Of a DNA stretch of 64,000 nucleotides, positions 34,571-45,000 are shown piece by piece. The stretch covers positions 55,840,501 to 55,904,500 of the forward strand of contig JAZBRS010000026.1 of the NCBI GenBank assembly GCA_037176725.1, given 5' to 3'. Position numbers and translations under genes: made by a program. Numbering within the stretch: position 1 is the stretch's first letter; each line of letters starts with the position of its first letter. This DNA is from Posidonia oceanica. Lineage: Eukaryota; Streptophyta; Magnoliopsida; Alismatales; Posidoniaceae. Under the pieces are notes generated by a model that ran no database searches, was not told where the DNA came from, and saw only the letters and a list, made by a program, of their open reading frames with translations.

Positions 34571-35169
34571 GCATAGGGGCACCGAAATCCGAAGGTGGAA
34601 TAAGAAAATGGACGGGCCCGCGACAGTTAGGCATGCTAGCTCGGATGCAACTGGAGATGTGATACCATGGGACAGCAAAAAAGATGCCCCTGGTATCAGA
34701 CGATACCAGGAGACAGTCGAAGCGCCTGTGGTATCGAAAAGCGATAGACAAATCTGACGCGCTTGTCAAATGAGTAGTTAGGGCTACCAGCCTGGCGAGA
34801 CCTGGCTGGAAGCGCTCGGTGGCTTTACTCGTCTTGATGGTGTTGGTCTGTAAAGATTCTGGCATCCAAGCGAAACGCAGGGTCTTCTTGTAGTTTCCCT
34901 TAACGCTAAGAATGTTGGTAGTTGCCTCTGAGCTTGCAAGCTATCAAGATCTAATAGTGCCCTCCTCATGGCTTTGAGGGGTTAGATTTGCAGAGCTGAA
35001 GCAGCATGCTGAAGATATGATTGTGAGACCATGCATGCATTATGTTATGGAAAGCAAACCAAGCACATAAGCAAATGGCACAAAACATCCTTGCATTAAT
35101 AAAGTCTTGGTTACACACCTGTAGTAGGCTGAACAAAATACAGCAAGACTCAAAATGGGATTTGCAGAT
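34571..35169 (-). other. C1 alternating hairpin and flank
   Basis: CCCCTGGTATC (34687-34697) faces GATACCAGGAG (34702-34712), with further arms on both sides. From about 34790 the sequence is unlike the other elements and shows no sustained frame before the extra ORF. Confidence 0.55.
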
Positions 35170-36446
35170 GTACAAATGCCTTAACTGGTTCGAGCCTTCT
35201 TCGACCTCCTGGTGTCAGGAAATAGAGGTGCACCAAGTGGGATTTCGTTGATGTGCTAGAGCCCCTGCACTTCAATCAGGTACTCAGGAGTACATCCTGA
35301 GCCCTTCACAGCTGCAATGTCTGTTGACCGTACTCCATGGTGCATGAGGTCGGCTAGCTCTGTTGTGGCAGCAGTTGTACTAAAAGGATAGGGCTGGAGT
35401 AGCTTCGGTGCCATGCTATCGACAAAGGCTCATTGCTGGAAATCGAACTACCGCATGACCCGGATGGGGTGATACTCCACGCCTTCGGTGAATCCTGGTA
35501 GCACCACTAATCGCATGTCCTGGGTGCCGAAGAAGACAGTGAAGGGCTTCGCTGCAGATGGGATGATACGCCAAGTCACTATATCATCTGTTAGCTGTGA
35601 CAGCTTCTCATATTCTTCGCAGACACTCCTAATGGTCTTGGCATGGCCGCTGCTACAGTATGTCTCAAATGCTTGCTTCTAGGGGTGCAAAATGTCTATC
35701 TCCAGATGTCCAGCCAGCCATACCTATACCAGGGCCCCACAGCCATGAAAGTGGCGGCAGTGGTGTGAAATACGATCCAGCCTGTGGTAGGTCACAGCTA
35801 GGACGACAGGTGCTAGGTCGATTTGCCGGGTCACCACAGTAAGGGCAATCTCAGCAACCTCAATAGCGACTGTCATCCGGCCATGGCTGAAGATTAGCTC
35901 GCCTAGGAAGCGGGTGACGAAGCCGCGGAGCCATAGTTCATCTCTCAATGTGGCGTGCTTTTTGGAGACATCCTCTAAGTAGTTCAGACGGAGTGTGGGT
36001 ACAGGTCCGTCAATGCGGACTAGTCTCTTCTCACAGCTTTGTACGGAGAGCCCAGTTAGCTCTTTCAAGACGGTGATATAGCCAGTACACCTTGTGAACA
36101 CAGCTGGCCCCATAAGCATGGAGAAGCCGCAGATCCGGCGTACTTCCTCCAGCGTGGGTGTTAATTCCGTCCTACCGAAGCGAAAGACATGGTGCGCTGG
36201 CTTTCAGAACCTTGCAGCAGTGCACAGGAGATGTCAGCTTACTTCAGCATCGGCAGCCTTCAGAAGTCTGGGTGGGATGCTCCACAGGCTCAGCTTCTCA
36301 CGGTCAGCCTCAGTGAGCATGGCAATCCACTCTCGAAGAGTCTCGGAGCAATGTATCGGAGTCATCAAGGTAGGGAAACCCATTGTAAGGGACAAAGCGA
36401 GCAGCCAGTGTAGACTCTTCGAGTACCTGTAGTCAAAGCTGTTCAT
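35170..36446 (-). pseudogene. Extra reading frame of C1, broken (DUF7745-like plant transposon protein)
   Basis: One minus-strand frame can be followed from about 36446 to about 35200 through stops. Landmarks are LTEADREKLSLW near the start, VFRFGRTELTPTLEE, ELIFSHGRMTVAIEV, HCRHFHGCGALV, VWLAGHLEIDIL and YHPIRVMRQFDF. The pattern recalls the plant transposon-associated family now listed as DUF7745; that is recognition from memory and needs a profile search. TGA stops lie near 36234 and 36200, a TAG at 35724-35726 and more after it. It lies between integrase and 3' LTR in the same orientation, a place where Tat elements are known to carry extra ORFs. Its function is unknown. It is not present in A1, B1 or D. 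Confidence 0.6.
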
Positions 36447-38103
36447 CAATCCAGAACATATACAGGCATATAATACTGGCTGTCAGAGAAGCAGATATGC
36501 ATGTAAAAGCTGATAAAGCAGTTCAGATGTTACAACTAACAATCAGATCACAGAATCCTAGCACATTCGGCTATGCAAAAGCGGGCTTCGCCTGCATAGG
36601 GCGAAGTCGCATAAAAGGCACTCTTGTCCTCGTCCGTGTGGAGTGAGGAGACAAGGGAAGGGGGCTTCATCCGTTCGGAGCGAAGTCACAAAAAGAGGAC
36701 GCTTGTCCTTGCCCTACACGGACCAAGGGAGCAAGCGAAAAGGGACTTCGTCTGCCCAGAGTGAAGTCACACAAGGATTAGGGGCAGTGCCTGACTGTGC
36801 AGGCCCGACGACCCGAGGGGGAGCCCTGAGGTGCCAAGGTTGGTCCGCTACATCTGAAGTGATTGCCTTGTCTCTGATTACTGATGCACTCCTTGAGCTC
36901 CTGCACTGACAGTGATAGGTTGCTCTGAGGCCTGGAGGTGGTCAACCTGCCTTGGCAGAAGTACTGTCCCAGCGCCGGACTAAGCCTTGCAGAGTGGGAG
37001 GAAAGGGGCAAGAGGTATGATTTGATAGTGGATAGATGCATGCATGATCTATACTAAATTTCTATTGCCCTCAGCATATGGAGTGCTTGATGCCTACTGC
37101 AAAGGAAAGGAGCGATCTCTGATTCACCAGACTCTACTCGGATTCCTAACTGTTGGTGGCACTCTAGAATGGGTATTAGTAGTGCTTGGGTGGTGGTGTA
37201 GTGAGGACGGGCTCCATGCCAAACTCTCAAGGACCTACACCTACTCTTTTCATTTTTCTTGTTTCTTTTGCTCCCACAGGTGTGCAGGTTTCCCCTATCC
37301 CTGGCTTGGAGGTAGTGGGCACCTGGTTTGGAGCTGGGGAGCTGCTTGCTAGGGAAGGGTGGCTAGGCCCCATGGGACTGGTGTATTTCCTAGGCGCAAA
37401 CTTTAGTTCCTCTCTAAGATAGGCAAAAGGGGGCGGGATCACGCTGCTTGCCGTTTTTCTGAGGTTGACTATTGTCTTTCCTCCCTTCTTGCTTTGTTTT
37501 TTTTTGTTGTTTTTTTTTCTTCTTCTTTTTTCTTTCTTATTTTTTTGGCTCGCAGACTTCCGCTATCTCTAACTTAGAGGTTATGGGCACCTGGTTTTGA
37601 GACAGGGGGCTAGGCCTTGCAGGGCTTGCAGACTCCCAGGTGCGGATTCTAAATCATCTCCAAGGCAATTGGAGGGATAGGGTTATGTTGCACACCTCTA
37701 TCTCTAGGGCCAACTCCTGTCTTCGCCTTCTATTCCCTTTTCTTTTGTGCCCAGGCTTAGACATGTAGGTTTTGCTCACACTCTCTCACACCCTAGGATT
37801 TTGTCTCCCTCTGGAGGTTTAAGTCCTAGAGGAGTTTGGACATTTCGTCTGTCCTTACTGGATGGTGGCTCCCTCACTGGTCAGGACATCTAAGTAGTGT
37901 CAGGTGAGGTACAGGATACTCTTTCCAGAGCACGCAAGCATCTCCGATTTTCGTCATCGGGCTATGATATTAATGCACATGATATATTTACATCTCTCTT
38001 TTTTTCGTTTGTCTTTTCTACTAAAAGAAACATGACTAAAATGCATGTGAATGTAAATGCATGAAATGTAAGGAAAGGGGCTCCGCAAGATAGCAGCGGC
38101 AGG
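36447..38103. other. C1 non-coding stretch between pol and extra frame
   Basis: Positions 36560-36790 hold decayed repeats with GGCTTCG/CGAAGTC inverted arms and GCTTGTCC words related to the E array. Positions 37240-37760 hold two diverged copies of a unit of about 300 bp with GGGCACCTGGTTT, followed by pyrimidine-rich sequence. No gene is supported. Confidence 0.5.
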
Positions 38104-38999
38104 CTACTGGTAGTACTTCTTGAGGTAGCACGCATTGACTGGCTCTGACTGCTCAACTTGGTCCATGTCCTCAAGGACTGCTGCGCCGCCGGAGAAGATC
38201 CGCTTGATCAAGAAAGGGCCACGCCAGTTGGGCCAAAATTTGCCTCGGCCATCGGGGAGATGGATGGCTCGAAGGACCATACCCCTGGATTGAAGCTTCT
38301 GGGCCTAACCTTCTTCAGGTATGCCCTGGCTGAGTGCTTCTAGTAACACTGAGCATGATGCATGGCTTGCAGCCTATGCTCATCGATCAGGTTCAGCTAG
38401 ATGCAGTGGTCTTCGACCCACTCTACTTCTTCTAGCTCAACTTCTCGTAGGATCCGCAGTGAGGGGATCTCTACTTCAACAGGCAGCACTGCCTCCATGC
38501 CGTACACCAGCGAGTACGGGGTTGCTTCTGTCGAGGTCCGGACTGATGTCCTGTACGCCTAGAGTGCGTACGGAAGCTTGTCATGCCAGTCCTTGTGAGT
38601 CTCTGCCATCTTTTTCAAGATTTTGACAAGGTTCTTGTTGGCAGACTCTACTGTGCCGTTCATCTATGGCCGATACGGCGAGGGTCGGTGATGTTTGATG
38701 TTGAAGCTCTGCAGGTAGTCTTCGATCCTCTTGGCTATGAAGTTTGTGCCATTATCAGAGATGAGTGCGTACGGGACCCCATACCGGGCTACGATGTTGT
38801 TTCTGATAAACTTCTCTGTAGCCGCGGCAGTGACTGTCTTGTAGGAGGCTGCTTCCACCCACTTGGTAAAGTAGTCGATCACTACCAGAATGTAGCGATG
38901 ACTGTTGGCGGCTGTTGGATGTATGGCACCGATGACATCGATCCCCCAGGTGGAGAAAGGCCACGGCGAAGACATGCTATGCAATTCCTGTAGGAGAGC
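38104..38999 (-). pseudogene. pol: Integrase and pol C-terminus of C1, truncated by D and broken
   Basis: The retroviral-type integrase core inserts element cDNA in the nucleus. Visible on the minus strand are WGIDVIG with the first Asp, FTKWVEA, ISDNGTNF with the second Asp, and NGTVESANKN with the Glu, so the D-D-E triad is present. Downstream come LPYAL-AYRTS, a GMEAVLP-type segment and the pol tail SEPVNACYLKKYYQ with its stop at 38104-38106. Four in-frame TAG stops occur at 38664-38666, 38559-38561, 38397-38399 and 38340-38342, and a 1-nt deletion near 38282 shifts the tail. The upstream side is cut at 38999/39000 by the LTR of D. RT and RNase H would lie further right, outside the window. 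Confidence 0.9.
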
Positions 39000-41474
39000 T
39001 GTAGACACCCCATTTTGACACCTGGCGGTGGATCGAATTTGGAAAAAGCGAGCTTGGGAACTGCGGATTCAACCTTTCCCCCAAAACCCAAACTTTCCAC
39101 TCAAACTAACCCAAATTGACCTAAAACCAAATCCCATTCAAAAACTAACCTACCCAAAACAACTCATTTCCCATTTCCAAAACCTAACCTAAGCCTTCTA
39201 CAAGCCCAAGCCCATCTTCAGCCCAGGCCACTGAGTTACACATCTGGTCGCCACCAGCAGGGGCGACTGGCTCAGGCACCACGAGAAGAGGTGACTGAGT
39301 TAGGCGCCAGCTGATGCGGCGACTCGACTGTAACTTAGTGCGTTGTGCAAGCTTCTTTGCCACCGCCGACCTCAACCTGCCACCCATCACCTCATTGCCG
39401 GCCTCACACCTAGGCCTGCCGCCTCGACTGCCAAGCCCTCTCACAACGGCTCTGCTCCTCCTCTACCATCGCCAGAGCTTTGGGTGGAGCACCCAACCCT
39501 AACAAAACCAAAAACCACTTTTGGAGAAAGGGACTACCAAAAAGAAACCCATTTTTTCCCAACTCCGATGAACTTCTATCGCTCCTCCTCCTCAGCCGCT
39601 TGCCCAAAAGCCCAAACCAACCACCCAAACACACTCCTACACACTCCAGCAACCTCCACGACCCATCAAATCCCCATTTTACAGGCCAAACCACCGCAAC
39701 CACCGAGCTCGCCGGCCATCTTCCCCGTCGCAGGCCAACATCCCCAAAAGCCGCATCTCTACTCCAAACTCCATGAAACATCGGGTGCAGCATCGCATGA
39801 CCTCCACGAGTGCAACTCGAGCATCCCGTGCACCTGCCGTAGCCTCCGCCGCCGCTGTAGCCACCACGCCAGCCACCTCAGACGAGCCACGTTGCGAGGC
39901 CAAACCACACTCCCCCGAAGGTAAGTAACTACCCCCTAGCTTCATCTTACCTCGAGCATGCTTCCTAGGTAGTCGCTCTATTTTTTCGGTAGCTTCCCGG
40001 CCCTCCTTGGCCATCTTCTCCGGCAACCGAAGGACTGCCAGCTTGGTCGCCTGCGACTAACCTGCTCCTTTGCAGTTGCCAGCCGATCTTTGGGTCACCA
40101 CCCTAGTCGACTCAGATCACTGTTTTCCTTGATTTTTGCTTGCATGCGTAGATGAATGTTTGCTCTACATGCCTGAATAGTTAGATCGCTTTTATGCATC
40201 TTCGTGTGCCCTAGATCGGGTCGGGAAGAAGGCTGTTTTGAGCAACCGGGTTGCAGCTTAGCCGCCTGTGCAATAGGCGACTAATTGCAACTCGAGCAGT
40301 TCTCTCCGGCCAACTTCTGGCCCCCATATCTCGCAGCTCACCCAACTATTTTGTTATCTGTTTGCATACCTTTCTTCTATGTTGAGCGATGCTTAGCTCT
40401 GCGATGATTATTTTGCATTTTGCCATCACCATCATGCTTGTTTCTGGCGATGGAGTTCGCTGCTCGGAGGACAGTTCACAGTGGAGGCACCATGTGAAGT
40501 GGCGACTCACCTGCCGGTAGTCCTCCGGCCGACTTTGGGTCGCCATATCTAGCAACCTAGGCCTTTGTTTTGCCATCTATTTGTTTGCATGCCTTCCCCA
40601 TCATGTCGTCTGTAGGATCATGCCTCTAGATTTCAATTTTGCATCATGTAGCTAGCCCATTTTCGGCCGTGAAGGCCACTGTCTGGCGAAGCCATCCACA
40701 CATCCATCGCCACCCCCATCGGCGACTAGCCTCAGCTCCGCTTCAATAGGCGACTAGCTCCAGCACCTTTGAAAGGCGACCAACTCCTAGCAGCTTCTCC
40801 GACAGGGAACTCTCTCTGTCGCCGACCTCAGCAGCGACTCCCTCCGGTGCCCCGACTACCGGCGACTACCTCTTGCAGTTCAGACAGTGGCTGAGCCACT
40901 TTGATTGCCGCCTCCCCTTTGATTATTTTGCCCAATTGTTTTCAGACCTCGCTTCTGCATATTGTTTTCCACGCCTTGTCGCCTTAATTGCATTCCTAGC
41001 ATGCATCATAACATCATAACACATCTAGTAAGTTTAGGCATTCATAACATTTAGGCATTTAGGCACATTAGGCATTCATAGCATCCGGCATATGCGAGCG
41101 AACTAAGCCTAGAAAGACCGATTCTTCGGGTGTGTCGGGGGTGCCTAACACCTTCCCTGCACGTAATCGGAGTCCTTACCCTGTCTTTTGGCATGCAATT
41201 ACCATGTTGTCCTTATCCTAGGCATGAGTCATATCTGCATTCATTTGCATCTTTTTGCGTGTTTACCCACGCTTCCCTTGGTTTTCCTTGTCTCCCGATT
41301 CAATAGACACGGTGGTGACTCTGATTTGTCTTATCTTCTCTCTTGCCCCTTTTTCGGCGTTTCTGAGTAGAGTACTCCTCCTCGGGTCCAACCGCTGATA
41401 GTGAACCTAATTCCGATCGGTGCACGCGAGCTTTGGCATCGTGCATGGAGGATCCGAATTTCGGGATCATTACA
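39000..41474 (+). repeat. 5' LTR of D (family D)
   Basis: 2,475 bp, opening TGTAGACACCCC and ending ATTACA. It contains a C-rich block with a 193-codon open stretch (39343-39924) that ends inside a donor-like AAG|GTAAGT (39921). GGCGACT is repeated about nine times between 39250 and 40880. The Tat-like GGTGCCTAACACCTTCC word lies at about 41138-41155. Confidence 0.88.
39915..39927 (+). other. Strong donor-like splice site in LTR D
   Basis: CGAAG|GTAAGTAAC, first intron base 39921, an excellent match to the plant 5' splice consensus. The matching acceptor lies at 48370. Confidence 0.55.
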
Positions 41475-41475
41475 G

Positions 41476-41493
41476 TGGCGACTCCGCTGGAGA
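41476..41493 (+). promoter_or_regulatory. Primer binding site of D
   Basis: TGGCGACTCCGCTGGAGA, one base after the LTR end (ATTACA|G). Confidence 0.87.
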
Positions 41494-41603
41494 TACTATA
41501 CTCCGGCTTTCGTTCTGGCTTTCTTCGCTCGCTTTTGCGCTTTTGCGCTTTTGCTTGCCTTGTGCTTTTGCCTGCCAGTGTCGGCTCCCAGCAAGTCACA
41601 CAG

Positions 41604-41621
41604 TGGCGACTCCGCTGGGGA
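41604..41621 (+). promoter_or_regulatory. Second PBS copy, D
   Basis: TGGCGACTCCGCTGGGGA, preceded by AGTCACACAG and followed by the same ACTCCGGCTTTCG as the first copy, 128 bp away. This copy fits the Tat/Ogre PBS better than the outer one. Confidence 0.72.
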
Positions 41622-42038
41622 TGCTAGACTCCGGCTTTCGCTTCGCTTTCGCTCGCTTGATTTTCGCACTTTGCTTGCCTTGTGCCTTTGCATGCCTTGC
41701 CTGCTTGCATGTTTACCTGCTTATTGCTTACATCGCTTTTACTTGCTTTATTTATGCATTATACATGTCTAAATAATTGCTTGGCACAATGATACATGCT
41801 TTTTAGAAGGTGAATGCTTTGTTTTACACATTTGCTATGCCATCACACATGCACATGCCATGTATACTTGCTTTTGATATGATAAGTGTTTTCTTTTCAC
41901 TATCGTGTCCACGAACACTTGCACATGCCATGCACATGCCTTTTGCCTTGTTGTGTGATTGATTGCATGCCATAACTTCCTGTTTCTCTCTCATTCATGC
42001 TTATGCCATGCCTAGGATAGTAGAAACACGCTTGCTCC
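41622..42038 (+). other. 5' leader of D, part 1
   Basis: Leader sequence collinear with 6560-7140 in A1, interrupted by the solo LTR A2. No gene is seen. Confidence 0.75.
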
Positions 42039-45000
42039 CCTTCTGTAGCGATCCCGATCGGAATCAGGCTCGCTATGTAGCGGCGATTGGATCCGAGGAA
42101 GAGGCTCGACTCGAAAACACTTGAAATCGAGGAGAAAAGAGAAAGATAAGACAAATCAGAGTCGCCACCATGTCTATTAACGGGAGACAAGGAAAACCGG
42201 GGGAAATGCGTGAATTAACACGCAAAACCGAGCAAGAAATGCAAAGCAAAGCAATGCAAAGGAAACAAATGCAAATACATGCAAATGAGATGACTCTAGC
42301 CTAGGATAAGGGCAGTATGGTCATTGCGGGCCAAAAGACAGGGCAAGGACTCCTGTTACATGCGGGGAAGGTGTTAGGCACCCCCGACACGCCCGAGAAT
42401 CGGTCTTTCTAGGCTTACGCTCGCATACGCAGGGAAATGCAGGATTGAATGCCTATGTGCCTATGAATGCCTAAATGAATACTCAAGGTGTGCTCTAAGT
42501 GGGAAGAGGCAAAGTAGGGAAAGTAAACGTGCTTTCTAAATGCTCAGCTACGCTGTCTGTGTTCCGAACCAGGCGAAACCTAACTCGTGAGAACTCCAGA
42601 CAGTAAGCATCACAGCCCTATATGCAAATGCAGGCGAAAAAACAAAACAACGGTAAAACCATGCAATGCAATCGACATGCAAGAGAAAACGGCGTAAAGC
42701 ACGCAAAACGAGGCAAAAAACAAGAAAGCACGCAAAATGGTGCAAAAAGACAAGGTCGGTAGGCGAAACGGGCGAGAAAGCAAGGTGGCACGCAAATTGG
42801 TGCAAAAGACGGTGACGGGCACGCAAAACTGTGCCAAAAACAGGGTGAGCACGCAAAACGACGCGAAAGACAAAGCAGGCACACAAAACGGTACCAAAAC
42901 GAGAACGGGCACGCAAAACGGTGCCAAAAGCTGCGAGATAAAACCTCGGAAAACTGTGCGAATGCTAAATGCAAAGAAGAGATCAGAAGATGCCAAAGAG
43001 GAGCAAAACAATGTGTGTGTAAGAACAGACGTTGTTTAGGACCACCCAGGGTAGGTGTGAAGACCTACAAAGGGGAGAGTGAGCAAACGGGGGGATTACC
43101 ACCTCTTTTGCGACCATTTCCCACTGAACCGTTCCACGGTGTGTCTCGCATGCTGCCCAAAGCTCGCGATGCGATCGGATCGTGGAAAAGGGGGAAGAAA
43201 GTCACATTAAGTGGTAAATCCAGGGAAAACTCAACACAAAACACATAGGGAAACGCGAAACGGAGATCTGAGCTGATAGACAAGAAGAGGAGGCCCTATT
43301 CTACATGCTCAAAGAAACAGAAATCGAAAACGAGGAAAACTATGCAAATGGCATGCAAATGAATGCAATGCAGGGGTTCAGGAGGACATACCTGGAAATC
43401 CGGGAGCCTGATCTGAGATCTGCTTGATCCATGCTGAAGAGCGCTTCGCTGCGGTCGCCTGGGCAGCTTGCTTGAGAAGATCCAACGGCCGAATCAGAAG
43501 ATATGGCAGCTTCAAGGCAGGAAGGCCAGAACAAGGGAGAAGAGCAGATCTAGGTGTTTAGGAGGTCCTAAGGGTGTGCAAAAGGTCCTCCCAAGTGAAG
43601 GGGAGCTAAAAGTGCTTAGTGTGTGCAAAGAGATGCTAAAATGCAAGACTAAATGAATGCAGAATGCATGCACAAGCAAGAAGAAACAAGGGGAACAAAC
43701 TTGGAAAAGACAGGAGTTCAAAAGCATTTTTGAAAAAGCAAAGGGGCTAAAATGCAAATTTTCACAAAAGATAGGGTCCACAGAGGAGGGTTTTGAAAAC
43801 AGGAGAGGGCAAAGGGTTATTTTGCAAAAGACTGGACTCAGAAAGCTAATTTGAAAAGAGGGTATGCATTGGAAGAAGTTTTGAAGACAAAAAAAAAATC
43901 AGAATGCAATTTTGGAAAAACTAGGGTCTAAAATGCAAATTTTCCAGAAAACAGGGTTTTGGGGAGTCTGGGAATGCAAGTGGAGGGTCTACATGCAATT
44001 TTGTAAGCATAGGAGCTAAGATGCAACTTTAGGGGCAAAATAGTCTTTTTACATGGTTTTTAAAAGATGCAAGGACCTATGTGTGATTTTTGAATCATGC
44101 AGGGGTCAAATATGCAATTTTGTATGGTAAATATGCTCTGAAAACACTGATAAAGGACTGATGTGTAATTTTTGAAAAAAAAACAGGGGCCAAAATGCAA
44201 TGCAGTAAGCAAAAATGCATGCAAATGGTTACTGTCCATTTAAAATGGACCTAAATGCAAATGTGCAAAAATAGGAGGCAAAATATGCAATGCAGTATGC
44301 AAAAATTTAAAATAAAACCTAAGTTTCTACAGTGCATGGACCTATATGCAAAATCAGAAACATGCAGGGATGCAGAATGCAATTTCATATGGTAAACTAT
44401 ATGCAATTAAATGAACTGATTTAGGGCAGGACTTATATGCAAAAATAAAAAACAGAAGGGCTAAAATGCAAAAAGTTACAACAACACAGCACAGTAACAG
44501 GACTAGATTGCAAATACAGAAAAGCATGAATAAAAGCTGCAATTTGGCATGGTTTTTAATTAAAAACTAAGCATATTAAATGGACAGAGGACTGAAACGC
44601 AAAAATTAAAAAACTTAAGGCAAACATGCAATATCTGCACAGAAATCTTATAACTAAGAAAATAAATGCACAGTAATGCCGACGGTGGCTGGCACTGTAG
44701 CAGTGAGCCACCGGCACTCACCACCGCCAACACCGGGGGCTTGGGGAGGCGCGAGACGGCGGAGGACGTAGCCGGCGACCGTGCGGAGCTCTGGGAACCG
44801 TCGGGAGTCCGTTCTGCTGGGCGGAGCATCCGGAGATCAGGGGACCGGCGCCGGAGAAGACGGGAAGACCGGTGAGCTGCAGGAGCGTCTGGAGGGCTTG
44901 GAAGCCGATTCTGATCGGCGGGAAAGCAGCAGGAGGAGGAGAGAGAGCGGGGGAGGGCGAGAAGTACCTACGGTAGCGTCTGGAGCGTCCTCCCGACCTC

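Larger units (their letters stand above)
27946..38999 (-). mobile_element. Element C1: pol-bearing Tat/Ogre-type element, interrupted by B1 and D
   Basis: Minus-strand element of which the window holds the inner part of the 3' LTR (27946-30632) and 8.4 kb of interior (30633-38999). B1 (carrying A1) interrupts its LTR and D interrupts its integrase. In element sense the order is integrase 3' half, non-coding stretch, an extra reading frame, long hairpin arrays, PPT, LTR. The 5' part should lie right of the window. Confidence 0.82.

Noticed and set aside
37044..37422. Possible host exon with ordinary-looking codons in 37.0-37.8 kb
   Set aside because: It is a diverged duplication of about 300 bp in the C1 interior; frames are short, shift between the two copies and have no recognisable domain.
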